Positions 24,899 through 37,420 of a stretch of 64,000 nt of DNA are shown in pieces. Every line of letters begins with the position of its first letter. Position 1 is the first letter of the stretch. The notes beneath the pieces were generated by a model. That model was given only the letters and a program-made list of their open reading frames with translations. It did no database searches and had not been told where the DNA came from. Made by a program: the position numbers and the translations under genes. Location of the stretch: assembly GCF_020360975.1 (NCBI RefSeq), contig NW_025408667.1, positions 6,758,001 through 6,822,000 on the forward strand. Direction: 5' to 3'. The stretch is from Hirsutella rhossiliensis (Eukaryota > Ascomycota > Sordariomycetes > Hypocreales > Ophiocordycipitaceae).

Positions 24899-26849
24899 TA
24901 GCTACCTATTTATATAATAGATCACCGTATTCTGCGATAGGATTTAAAAGTCCTATAGAAAAGAGGGATAATATAATACTACCCTTCGAGACCTTAAATA
25001 AAATTAAGACCTTTGGAAGCCTTATATATTATAAGAATAAAGACCCTAAAGATAAGCTAGATAATAGAGCTTTTAAGGGAATAATAGTAGGCTATTTAGA
25101 AAATGCATATAAAATCTAGGATTTTTCTAAGAGAAAGATTACTATCTCTAGAGATATTACTATACTAGAAAATAAATTTATAAAAAATCTAGAAATCTCT
25201 AGTAGTAATAATACCTTTGATTTTAATTTATTCCGAATAAAGATAAGCTAGAAAGCTATATCCCTATAGAGGAAGCTACTAAAGAACCTAGAGATAAAAG
25301 TCCCTGCCCTCTATAGAAGAAGAGTCTCTAAATAACGATCCTATTCCTACTACTAGTAAAATAGTAGTAGAATTACCTAAGAAGCTAGAAGGGTTCGATT
25401 CTAACTATATTAAATACCCTAACGTTAATTTATTTCTAAACTGCGATTTTATAGAGTTAATTCTAGCTAGTATAGAAAATCAGGATCTAAAAATTCTAAA
25501 GACCTATAAATAGGCAATAAATAGCCCTGAAATAGCATTTTAGAAAGATGCTATAATTAAGGAAATTATCTAGCTAATTAAATATAAAACTTAGGAATTT
25601 TCCTACCTCCTAGGGATAGGGAGGCTATAGGAGGCCGCTAGGTCTATACTATTAAGAAGGATAGTCAAAATAATATAATAAAATATAAAGCCCGTTTCGT
25701 AATATAGGGATTTAAGCAGATCTATAGCTTAGATTTCCTAGATACCTTCTTAACTACGGCTAGACCCGAATCTATTAGAATTCTACTTATTTTAGCTATT
25801 ATCTACGAATTCGAAGCTTTATAAATAGATATAACAAATGCCTTCGTATATGCCGATATAGATAGCGAAGTATATATCGATCTTCCTATAGGCTACGAAG
25901 AATACGCTCTTAAAGAATATTATTTAAAATATAGATTAGCTTATAGAGGTAAAGGAATTAAATTATCTAAATTCCTAGACCTATATAAAACCGGTCAAAT
26001 TAAAGCAAAGCTAAAGAAAGCATTATATAGCCTAAAATAAAGTCCTAAGCTCTAGTATAATTATTTAAAAGTTATACTAAATAATCTCGGATTTCTTCCT
26101 CTTTTAATAGACGAAGGAGTATTTATAAATAAGGACTATAGTATAGCCTTAGTAATTTACGTCGACGACTTTCTTATAGTAAGGCCCTCTAAATCTATAA
26201 TAGAAGAAAGATTATTTAAAGAATTATCTAAATTCCTAGATTTTACTATCTTAAGAGATATAAAAGACTTCTTAGGTCTAAATATTATAATAAACCGAGA
26301 AAATAAAGAGCTATATATATCCTAAGAAAATTATACCTTAAATAAATTAAAGGAATTTAATAAAGAAGGTTTAGGAACTTTAAATTTACCCGCTATAGTA
26401 GGCTTTAAGCTTATAAAAGCAAAGGAATTACCTTCTAAGGAAGATATATTGCAATTTTAGAAAGAAATAGGATCTCTATTATACTTAGCCTTATTTACTA
26501 GGCTAGATATCTTATATTCTATAATTTCCTGCGCTAGATTCGCGGCTAAGCCCGACTAGACGTATTTTAAGGCTTTAAATATAATTTAGAAATATTTAAA
26601 TAAATTCCCTAGCCTAAAGATTAAATATAATTGCAATATCCCTTTACCTATCTATATATAAAGGGTTTTACCGACTCTAGCTAGGCGTCGGATTTAACGG
26701 ACGGAAAATCCTTTTCCGGTTACTGTTTTTATATATATAATAATATAATAAGCTAGGCTTACTCTAAGCAGAAAGCCGTTGCCCTTTCTACCTACGAAGC
26801 AGAGTATATTGGCCTTAGGGAGGCAAATAAAGAAGCTGTTTATTTAAAT

Positions 26850-27134
26850 ATGCTTTTTAAAAATATTACTAAGGATCTATCTATTAAGATTCCTAATACT
26901 ATACCTCCTATTTTAACGGATAATACTGCTGCTATTAAATTAATAGAAAATCCGGAATTTTATAAAAGGTCTAAGCATATAAGATTAGCCTATTACTATA
27001 CTAGAACTAGTATAAGAGAAGGGGAAATTAGAGTTTTTTATATTAAATTAGAAGATAATATAGCTGATATTTTTACGAAGGAATTAAGACCTAGATTACT
27101 CTATAAATTTAGAGACGGTCTATCCTTAATATAA
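26850..27134 (+). pseudogene. Copia-1 RNase H C-terminal fragment (94 codons open)
   Basis: Open end of the Copia polyprotein. It reads TDNTAAIKL, then RSKHI, then IADIFTKEL, the usual RNase H tail of Ty1/Copia elements (the HI..R....R...I.......V......ADI.TK.L pattern). The rest of RNase H lies upstream with several stops. Confidence 0.87.
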
Positions 27135-27494
27135 GTTCCTAAGCAATTAAAAGGGGTTTTTAGATATTTCTTATGCTTTCTATATCTTTCCCCTACTAGG
27201 TTTTTCCTTTTAGGTTTCCTAGAGAAATATTTACTAGGTTTTTATCTATTAAGATTTTCCTAGCAATAATAGGTTTTACCTTATATAAGGTTATCCTATA
27301 AATAATTATTATAACTATAGATTTTTTCCTACTATAGGTTTTTCTATTAGTATATACCTAAGGATTTTTTTTTCCTAAGAAAGAATAGGTTTTTATATAT
27401 CCTATTAAGGTATAAGAATGGTTTTCCTATATTAGGTTTTTACCCTATTTATATACTACTATAAATAAATTAGTAAAGAGTATATAAATCTACT

Positions 27495-27507
27495 CTTTAA
27501 GGGAGGC
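27495..27507 (+). other. Copia-1 polypurine tract
   Basis: TAAGGGAGGC immediately precedes the 3' LTR start at 27508. A purine run at this place is the second-strand primer of LTR retrotransposons. Confidence 0.75.
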
Positions 27508-28075
27508 TATAAGGAACGGTGTTCCTACTATAAATAAAGCAGCTATACTATACTCTCCCGATTATATAAGCTAATACGTAGTATATTAATTATAGACAAA
27601 ATCTTATTATATAGAGCAAGAATCGCTCGTTATTTCTTATGTCATTATACATTAAACGGGTTGCCGGTTATCGTATAATCGGGAATCGAAGGAACAGAGC
27701 TAGCTTAGAATGCTAGCTAAGACCTCTTAAGAACACCGGCACGACCAACCTCCTCTAAACACGAATATTAGTGGAACCAAGACACTTCTAGATTCACTCG
27801 AGATATCACGGAATTCCCTAGTCTTAGGGCTATACGGCAGCCTAAATCTGGTCCCGAAAGGTTCTTCCGTTCAGCTATAATTGTCTATATAAGACAGCAT
27901 GTCCGCTAGTAGATAGATAGAGAATAATTAACTTAAACACCTCTTCTATACACTAATACACTACTAATAAATTCCGTTGAAAATCCTACCTTATACTCCT
28001 TCCTCCCCTCTATTACGTAGTCTTATGTAATTCCTTGATTTCCTAAAATTCCGCTTTTGCTTATATACCTTAAGA
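27508..28075 (+). repeat. Copia-1 3' LTR
   Basis: 568 bp, same ends as the 5' LTR, followed by the ATAAT target duplicate. Confidence 0.92.
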
Positions 28076-28080
28076 ATAAT

Positions 28081-30850
28081 TATAAGGGCTAAATTAAAAT
28101 TCTACTAGTAAGTAACTAAAGTTATTAGTTATATCTATAGAATAAATAAAAGGTGCCCTATAGAAGCTAAAGTTATTAAAATTAAGGAATAAATAAGATG
28201 CTTTAATATAATATATATTAAAGCTTTCCTTAGTATTATAGGATACTATCGAATCTAGATTAAATAGTTCGCTATCTTAGTAAAACCCCTTATAGACCTA
28301 CTAAAGAAAGAAGTCTATTAGGAATAAGGAGATAAATAAATAAAAGCGATAGCTACCCTTAAGGAAGCTATTACTAATTTAGTCTTTCTAGTATCCCTCG
28401 ACGTCGGCCTAGGAAAAGGAGATATTATTTTAATATATAATACTAGTCTACCTAGCTAGGGGGTAGTCTTCATATAAATCGTCGATAGAAAAAGGCGCCC
28501 TATAAGGTTCGAAAGTAAAATATAGTTACTAGTAGAAACTAAATACGATATAATAAAGAGGGAGTATAAGGCTATATTAAGTACGCTTAAGAGACTAAGA
28601 ATATACCTATATAGCGTATATTTTATCTTAGAAACTAACGTATAGGTCTTAGTTAATTAACTAAAAGGTGCCCTTACTAACGTCCTTAGAGCTATAGTAA
28701 CTTATTAGATAAGCTATATTTTCCTCTTTAACTTTACTATATAATATATTAAAGGTAAGAAGAATAGTATAGCCGACGAACTCTTAAGAAAGCCTAAAAG
28801 ACCTTCTAACGTATTAAATAGGGAAATAAAAGGCGATATTAAAGAATTTATAGACTTTTACTTAAACGTAGTATAAGGGACTAAGCTATAAGGGGACTAC
28901 TTAAAGGAATCGAGGATAATTACGGACTTCCTTTAAACGTTAAAACGGCTAGAGGGCCTTTTTAAATAAGACTATAAGAAGCTATATCTAAAGAGTCTAA
29001 ATTTCTACGTTAAAAATTAAAAGCTTTAGCGACTCCTTAAAAAGAAAGAAAGGGGACCTATATTAGTTATAAACGACCTAAAAAAACGGAAAAGGATTAT
29101 TATAAAGTACTATATATAAATAGGATATAAAGGACGATAAGTTATATATACGTTCGTAAAGGATAGGTATTAGTAGGCTAGCCTTTAAAACGATATTTAT
29201 AGCGTAATCTCTTCTTATAAAGAATATTAATACTTTATAACTAAGAGACCCTAGGAAGTTATAACCGCGACCGCGCCTAGCTACCCTATATATAAGATTT
29301 ACTTTAATAGCTAGTATATACTATTTAATTATAGGTATTTATACCTTATAGAAGTATAAGACGACCTTACTAGATAGGTAGAAGTAACCCTAGTTAAAGA
29401 AATTACCGTAGGAGCTATAACTAAATTTATACTCTTTATTATTTATAAGTATAGCGTAATACTATACGCTATAATAGATAGAGGGCCTAAAATAAAAAAA
29501 GACTTTAAGTATATCTTAGAGGATATAGGCGTTAAAGTTATTTAAACTTTAGTATATAATTTAAAAGTAAACGTAGTAGTAAAATAAGGGTACTAGAGGT
29601 TAATAATAGTACTTATAAAAATAGTAAAGAAAAAGAGTAAGTAGATTAAATACCTTAATTAAGTAATCTTTATAGACTAAATAGTAGTTAAAGAGTCTTA
29701 TAGAATATTAGCTTTCTACCTACTATATAAATAGGAACTAGTACTACCTCTTAAGGTAGAATACTTAACTTAGCGACTAATCGACTAAGATAAAGTAAAG
29801 ATAAGAGAAGAATTATTTAAAGTATAAGTATAAGTTTTAGAAAAGAAAGAAAAAGATATAAAAGAAGCTAAGAAAAGAGTAATAAGATATCGGAATTAAT
29901 TAATAGAGAGGATAGATAAAGCTATTAAGTATATAATAAGGAAAGAAAGCCTATAACTTAAAGACCTTATCTTACTATTCGATATAAGATAATTAAATAA
30001 TCTAAGGAGGTAAGCTAAGTATTAGATAAGGTAGAATAGTCCCTTTTAAGTAATATCGCGCTTAGAGTAGTCTAAGGCGTATAGGATTAAGACTTTAGAT
30101 AAAATCGTACTTAATAAGATAATCCTAAGAGAGTATCTAAAGAAGTTTAAAAAGGATAAGAAAGGTTAGTAGTACTTTACTAAGGACGACTAGTTACTCT
30201 AAGATAAGATTACTCTTAATAAGAAAAGGAAGGAAGAAATTATAAATAAAGTAAATAATTTACTACTCTTACTAAGTAGAGAAGCCTTAGATTAAATAGT
30301 ACTATAGTTATAATAACTCTTTAATAAACCTTAGAAGGATTAAAGCTAAGAAGAGGAAGAAGAGTAACTATAAATACCTAAGAAAGGCCTAAGGTATATA
30401 ATCGAGGTTTAGCTACCGTAACTTAGTAAAGTAAAAAAGGATCTTTATATAAGAGCCTTAAAGACGCTAATCTAATAAGAAAAGGAGGAGGTAAAAAGGA
30501 GCTAAGGAGGAAAAGGTTATAAAGATAAAAATCTATAACTATTATAAGAAGTACGCTAGAACCTAACTAGTAACTAAGGTACTATCTAACTATTTAATTA
30601 AAGGATAACTATAATAGCTAAGATATTTATAAGCGCTTTACTTACTACCTTATTATTTTAAATTTTCTACTTAAAGCTCCTTAAGTAGATAAAGATAATA
30701 TTTCCTACCCTTCCTTAATAATAACCTACCCTTTACTACCTTAAAGAAGATAAATAGAAATATAATTAAATAATAAAGTAAGAAAATAAATATTCTTACT
30801 ACTTACCTCCCTTAAGAATAGGATTTTTTACTTTATAAATATGGATATTA
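28081..30850 (+). mobile_element. Gypsy element B, RT to integrase part, RIP-dead
   Basis: Continuation of element B after the Copia-1 insertion: the end of RT, RNase H (about 28400-28800), then integrase (about 29200-30150). A C-terminal integrase segment near 29960-30100 reads LLFDIR-LNNLRR-AK, typical of Gypsy integrases before the GPF/Y module. Beyond about 30300 the frame becomes low complexity and charged. The 3' border at about 30850 is a guess. Confidence 0.72.
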
Positions 30851-32344
30851 ATTCTTTATTATAGAGGGGGAGACCCGCTATAGTAAAAATAAACGCGCTT
30901 ATAAGATAAATTTTAATATATTTTTAACTTACTAAATTAAATATATATAACCTTAAGAGAAAAACTTTTACCGCTAAAGATAGCGACTAAATAAGGCTAC
31001 CTACTCCCGGTAAACTTACTATAGACTACTATAAAGCGAACTTAAAGACTATTTAATTATTACTTAAGAGAGAGCTCGTTAAACCTATATAATCTCTTTC
31101 TAGGTAAAATAGGTATAAGGTTAATTTCCTCCTTTTCCTTTAAATCCTTAGTAGGACTAAAGGGATTAAGGATATTATAAAAAAGATAAAGGGCGGTCTT
31201 ATTACTAATATACTTATTATAAAATTTATTAGTTTTAAGGTTAGTATAGAAATTATAACTATATATATAGTTAGCGAATCTATTAAGGTCGTAAGTAGCC
31301 CTATAGTATTTAAGGAAGTACTGCTATTTATAAATAGGCGCTTTAATTAAATCCTAGATATAGTTAGTATAAGAACCGCTAGTAGTATTTAAAAGAGAGA
31401 TATACTTAAAAAAAGGAAATATAACGTACTTATAAGCGGAAGTTATAGTTATTTAATAAGTTTAAATATACCCTTAATAAAGGTAAGGATTATAAGTTCT
31501 ATATAAAGTAATTAAGACTACTTAAGAGTATTCTTACTACCTTAAACTAAGCTAAGAAAAGAAATATCTACGTAAATAAGCGATTTCTATAAGGATATAG
31601 GTTATTAGCCGACGTCTATAATAAAGGGTATAAAAGACGATTTAATTATACTAACTTAGCGTACTCTCGAGAAAGTAAGAGAGAGGAGAGCAACCGCACG
31701 CTTTAATCCTAACGATATTAAGAGCTTCTAATAAAACCTATAACTAAAAGGCAATTTCTATATAAATTAGAAACCCTTAGTAACCGATATTATTTTTATT
31801 ATAAACCTAGGTCTTAAAGTAACTATAGATCTATAAAAAAAGATAGTTAAAATAAGCTAAGCGAGATTAAATAAGTTAGATAGTTATTACTTAAAAGTAC
31901 TTTATATAAAGAGGAAAGACCTTAGTATAATAATTCTAAGTAAAAAGAGTAGTAGTAATAAAGGAAGGTCGTAGAAAAGTAGTTAAAAAGAGGTTAACGA
32001 TATTTAATAGCTCTTTAGTTTTAAGTTTAGTTATCTTATAAGATATAATAAGGAAGAAGAGGTAGTTATAAAAGGAGAAGATAAGAGGTAGCGGTCTAAA
32101 GAAATAAAGAAGATAAAAGAGAGAAGAGGAAGAAAAGGAATAAAAAGAGTAAAAAGGAAAAGAAAAGGGCAGAGATTAAATAGCTTACTAATCGATAACT
32201 AGTAAAAGAAGCTATTTAGGCGTAACCCTTAAATACGCCTAAAACCTTACTATTATAGAGGCTAGCTAAAGTAACTAATAACCGCGCGCTTTAATAACTA
32301 TTTATTTCTCTTACTATACCCTCCTTCTTCCTTCATTTTTCTTC

Positions 32345-32376
<32 letters not shown>

Positions 32377-35083
32377 CTTTATACGCTACCCTACTTATAA
32401 TAATCCCCTTTATTAATATAACTCTTATATATATATATAATACTTAGCCTCTTAGTATTATAACTTAGAACTACTTACCTTAACTATTTAATCTTATCTT
32501 CTCCCTCTTTTTTACTTACTCTACCCTTTCCTAAGATATAGCGGCGAACCTAAATAGTATCTTAGGCCCGGCTATAGACCTCCTTAAGAATACCGCTATC
32601 TTTTTTAGCGTATTACTATTTAAGAGTAGGAGCTCTATTTTACTTACTTACTATAGCGAAGTTAAAGTAAAAGGTAGTAAAGGGCGCTTCTACGCTAAAG
32701 ATAAGGAAAAGTTTATAAACTAAGACTAACGAGATATTTATAGGTAGAAGTAACCTCCTTAGTATATTTATAGAGATCGTTAGTACTTAATACTAACAGG
32801 CCCTATTAAGCGGTAGGATATTACCTTTAAAGATACTTAGATAATATATAAGGGCGTTAAAAAGATAAACGGATTTACTAGGAATAAGGCCCGCTAAGAA
32901 GAGTATATCGTCGATAGATATAACTTTCTTTATAAAGCTATTAATAAATAATAGGCTATAAGCTTTAGCCTTAGCGCGATAATTAAAATCTTAATAAAAG
33001 GTATTAAGAACGTAGTATACCCCTTACCTAACCCGCTATTAGTTTATACTAACTACTAAGGGGAACCTATTAAAGATATAAAAGATAAATATAAGAAGTA
33101 CTATAAATACCTAAATAATAAGGAATATCTAATTAAGTTTACCGCTCCTACCTTTAACCTTAGTCGCTTTATATATAAATAAAGGTATATGACTAGAGTT
33201 ATTAACTTTTCGGTAGGTATAAATAAAAGGGGACTCTATTAAAGGGCGTTCCTTTAAGACTATAGAGAAGGAAACCTAGTTATTTTTAATACTTAGAAAA
33301 AGGGACGATATACTAAACTTTATATATTCCTATAAGTATAGTAGTAGTTTCTTTATATCCTCTAAGTTCCTTATAACTTTACCTATATACTAGTTCCTTA
33401 TACCGCTTAGTAAGAAGGGTAGGAATATAGCTACTTAGCCTTAATAATAATCTAATACTAAGTTAAAGGTATAGTTAAGCTATGCCTTAAGATAATTAAA
33501 TAGCGATACTTAAAAGTTAAAGTAATTCTAAAGTAAAGGTATAGGGTAACGTAAGAAGCCCTATAAATAAATAAGATCTTATACTAAGACTAGTATTTCT
33601 TTAAGCTAGATAAGAAGATAAGTATAAAAGGCTACGTCGATAAGCTAATATATAGAATCTAAGCTATCGCGGTAAACGAGCTTAATTATACGTAAGCGAT
33701 ATTATAAGGCGGTAGAGTTTCCTAGTAGTTTAATAGCGGGGTTAGATAACTATAAAGGATACTATCTAATTAAGGTCTAACGACCTTTAGTAGAGTCTTT
33801 CTTATAAGGATTCCTAAGAGCGAGTAGATTTACTAATATAACCGTATTATCTTAGGAGACTAAGAAGAATAAGACCTCTAGGAAGTCCTAGAAGTAGTTA
33901 ACCTCCTAGATAGGCCTACTAAATAGAGACTACTACTTTAAAGAGATATAGAACTAGCTTATATAGTAAGGAAAGCGAGAAAGGAGCTATCTATGCTAGC
34001 TACCTTTATAGAGCAACCTAACCTAATCGCTTAAGCTATACGCGGTTTCTTTATAAAACTCCTCCTTAAAAAGACCCCTAACTATCTAATTACGCTAATA
34101 GGAATTAAGAATAGACCTAGTCCTTTATTACCTTAAGCGTTAACTAAATTAAGCTCTTTATTTAAACTAAGTAGCCTTTTCCTAAGTAACCTTAAGATAG
34201 GATCCCTGCCTTAGAGCCTATAAAGGAGAGAGCTAAGCGCCCTTATTAGTCTCTTTATCTATATAAAAACAACGCCTTTATTCTCCCCCTCCGATATATA
34301 GCTAATTAGGCCTACTCCTTACCTACTACTAACGACTCCTTTAAACGTATAAAGGAGCAAAAGACTTATAACTATACCCCCGCTAATAACCTAATAAGGA
34401 GCTAGTAAGGAAGAAAGGTAGATAGCTTAACTACTAACTCGCCTTAAGACTTTAAAATTACTAAGCGCTCGGTTAATTACCTTAAGGCTAAAGACTTTAG
34501 TAATACTTATAGTACGCCCTATTACTCCTTAGAAATAAAGTATAGTAATAGCCTCTCTAGCTATAGTCCTTATAAGGTTTATACTAGGTTTTAAACCCTC
34601 TTAGGTTAAAGGAGTTAAAAACCTAGGAATATATTAAAACTACTACTAGGATATTAATAACTATAATTCTATATATTTATATAAGACTACTAGTAACGCG
34701 ATAATAATTAGCCTATAAGACTCTATAGCTTATTTAATCTAGCTATACTTAAAGCTATAAACTAGTAAAGACGCTAACTACTTTATTTCCTTAATACCCC
34801 TAGGAATAATAAGCGCGAATACTTAGGAGTATATATAGGGGGTAGTAGATAATTATCTAAAGAAGGAAGTACGCGAGTAAAAATAGTAAAGAGCTAAACG
34901 AGTAGCTCGTAGGTAAAAGGAGGAATAAAGGACGTAAAGGAAAAGGATTATAGTAAAGGAGAAAAGTTCTATTAATAGTTTATTTACTTACTTACGTACT
35001 TAGGAAGAGAACCTTACCTATTATTATCGCGCCCTTTTCGTTAATATCTTAGGTCGGAAAGTCGCTAGGGAGGAGTTTAATAA
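30851..35083 (+). pseudogene. region F: dead long reading frame, family not recognised
   Basis: About 30.85-32.3 kb is RIP-mutated sequence I cannot assign. From about 32700 to 35083 one plus-strand frame can be followed for roughly 750 codons, interrupted only by TAA and TAG codons as expected from RIP of CAA, CAG and TGG. It reads, for example, KKINGFTRNKAR near 32852 and ends in a basic, coiled-coil-like segment rich in Arg, Lys and Glu (about 34850-34970). I see no RT, integrase, DDE or helicase motif. It lies between the end of the element B pol and repeat G, so it could be an extra ORF of B or a separate insertion. Confidence 0.5.
32349..32376. repeat. (TA)n microsatellite
   Basis: Uninterrupted TA dinucleotide run of 28 bp between the two halves of region F. 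Confidence 0.9.
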
Positions 35084-35451
35084 GTAAGATCGTACCCTTA
35101 TAGATATTAGCCCGTTAAGGGGATAAGACCCTTAGCACTCCCCTTTTAACTTACTTCTAAGTATACTTAAAGGCGTTATAAAGACCTTAATTATTTAATT
35201 AAGTATCTTTCTTAATTATAGTTAATTTAAATTTTTATTTTTCCCCTTTAAAGTAAATACCGCTAGTTACGCGACTTTAGTAAAGATAAAGAGGCATAGA
35301 GTAAAGAAATCTCTAAGACTTATATTTATAACCTAAGGCCCTTAAAGCTATATATAGGCTAAATAATTAAATAATTATATAGTTAATTGCTTTACTAATC
35401 CTTAGCTATATACTATACGTACTTTAGGTATATGCCCTCGTCCCTATTAAA
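35084..35451 (+). repeat. repeat G, right copy (LTR-like, about 370 bp)
   Basis: Direct repeat of 16837-17207, with the same starting GTAAGATCG and the same end CCCTATTAA. It is preceded by a purine stretch (AGGGAGGAG) that resembles a polypurine tract. It abuts the inverted A5 fragment. Confidence 0.65.
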
Positions 35452-37314
35452 TTAGCTTATAGGAGTAGAACGTTATTAATTACTTTTACTTATTTACCTC
35501 TTAAAAGAGTATTCTTTTAAATACCTAGCTACTATAGTTTACTTTAACTAATATAGACTAGTTAAAGTCTACTAAAGTAGTACTAAGGCTTATAAGAATA
35601 GGTCCTTTAGTATATAAAACGCTCCTTTTTATATAGGCCCTTAATAAAAAGCAGTCTTCTTCTTATTTAAGGGTATTATAATATAAGAGAAGCCCTTAAT
35701 AAATATCTTATAATAGTTTATAAACCTAAGAAAGCTTTATATACTTATTTATATAGTTAGGGCTACTTAGTTTTAAATCGCTTAGATCTTTATAAGATCC
35801 GCTTATCTACCTACGCCTATATAAATAATAAAGCTTAGGTACTTAACTCTTTTAACCTTAAATTTATACTTATTTAAGTTAAGGTAGAGCCTATAAAGTT
35901 AAAGGCGCTTTAGGACCCTTTATACCTTCTATATATAGTCTTTATAAGAGCCGCTTATATAGATAAGGATATTATCTATATATATAAAGGTAAACTTATC
36001 AAGGAAGTCTTAAAATACGTTATTAATATAATATTAAAAGGTAGTAGGCGCTCTTAAGAGGCTAAAGGGCGTTACTAGCTACTTAAATAAGCTATAGCGT
36101 ATATAGAACGCTATCTTTTACTTATTACCCTTTAAGATTTATACTTTATAAAACGCTTATTTTATATCTAGCTTTATAAACTACTTTACCTTTAAAAGGT
36201 TATAGAGTATATCTAAGATTAAGGGTAAAGAGTAATAGTCTAGCCTTATAATTACGTTTAAAGCCCTATAATTATAATAAAACTATATCCCGCCCTTTAG
36301 TTTATATATAAATAAGACTAGCGCTCTTACTTTAAAGCTACTTACTTAAATAAAACCCTTATCTAAGAGGTCCCTTAGTATCTTCTTTAGTACTAGTAGC
36401 TTTATATATAATATATTATATAGCGGTCTAAATAGTATAGGTAGTTCTTACCCCTTCTTATTAATATAGAATACGATCTTATAGTTTACCCTTAGCTTAT
36501 ATAGGTTAAGCTTATCTACTTCCTAAAACTTAAATAGTAATAAAAGGTTATAAAGTACTTTAGTATCTACTACTATAGCTTAGCGGTCGACTTTAGCTTT
36601 TTTATCTAAAGGGCTTTATTAATATCTACTAAGCTAACTATATAAACTACTATATTAGCTATTACTTAGCCTTCCTCCCGCTCTACCTATTATATAGTTC
36701 CTATAAAAATAAAGGTAAAGACTTTTTAAGCTAAGTATAAAGCTTATACGCTTAGTCTTATACTTATAAAACTATTATTATAGTAGACCTATTATTATAT
36801 AAGCCTAAACTATAGCTTTTTTTAATATAAAACTAAGTAGAACTCTATATATAATAACTAAGGTTTCCTAAAGATTAAGGGAAACTTTAGTTAAGGGATT
36901 ATATAAGCTATAATAAGCTTATAATAGCTATTAACCTTTATAGCTAGCTATATAATACCCTTAATTACTATATTTTCTATTATACTTAAGGCGCCCTTTA
37001 CTTACCTTAAGGCGATCTCTTTTACTAGTACTTATATCTTTTACGTAAGCGCCTTATTAACTATAGTATAATACTTATAGCCCTTATTTATATAAGCAGC
37101 GATAGGTAAGGAGTTATTAATTATAACCTATATTAAAGTAAGCTTTTCTTTTATATAAGCGGATAATTCCTCTTTTTCTTTTACTAGTACTAGTAATTAA
37201 AGCTTTAAAGCTTATCTTTAATTTAAAGCTACCTTTTTTCCTTTAAGCTTAACGGGGCAGAGTCTTTTTTATTATTTAAGGTAAGGAGCGGTTCTATCTT
37301 TGCTACTAAAAAAG
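35452..37314 (-). mobile_element. Gypsy fragment A5, inverted
   Basis: Reverse complement of the protease-RT-RNase H part of family A, matching A1 from roughly 8870 to 10740. For example, the segment around 35640-35730 is the complement of 10440-10540. Both ends are truncated and there is no leader. Heavily RIP-mutated. Confidence 0.82.
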
Positions 37315-37420
37315 GGAAGGGTTTTCCCTTAAGTACTTTAGTTTCTCCCTCTTATTTAATATTAAAGTTCTAAATACCTTTAGCTAGGTCCTTAGTATAA
37401 TCTTAATAATAATAATAATA
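37315..37420 (+). repeat. repeat E, copy 1, with AAT-repeat tail
   Basis: About 105 bp, beginning near AGGGTTTTCCCTTAAG and ending in AATAATAATAATAATA. The same unit with the same tail occurs at 49172-49274. A short unit ending in a simple trinucleotide tail suggests the 3' end of a 5'-truncated non-LTR element. No coding sequence is seen. Confidence 0.55.

Larger units (their letters stand above)
22027..28075 (+). mobile_element. Copia-1 LTR retrotransposon, complete but inactivated
   Basis: Both LTRs are 568 bp (22027-22594 and 27508-28075). They are flanked by ATAAT target duplications at 22022-22026 and 28076-28080, and the interrupted element B resumes immediately after. The domain order gag, protease, integrase, RT, RNase H is the Copia order. 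Seen: protease box NTGATRH near 23922, the pre-integrase HLRLG motif near 24317, an intact RT box YVDDFL at 26158-26175, and a C-terminal RNase H ending in ADIFTKEL. Many frames are cut by TAG/TAA, but CA and TG are still common in the LTRs, so this insertion is younger or less mutated than its surroundings. Confidence 0.93.

Noticed and set aside
32700..35083. Region F as a tyrosine recombinase of the Starship/Crypton type
   Set aside because: I could not see the R...HxxR...Y pattern or DUF3435-like sequence; left as unrecognised.
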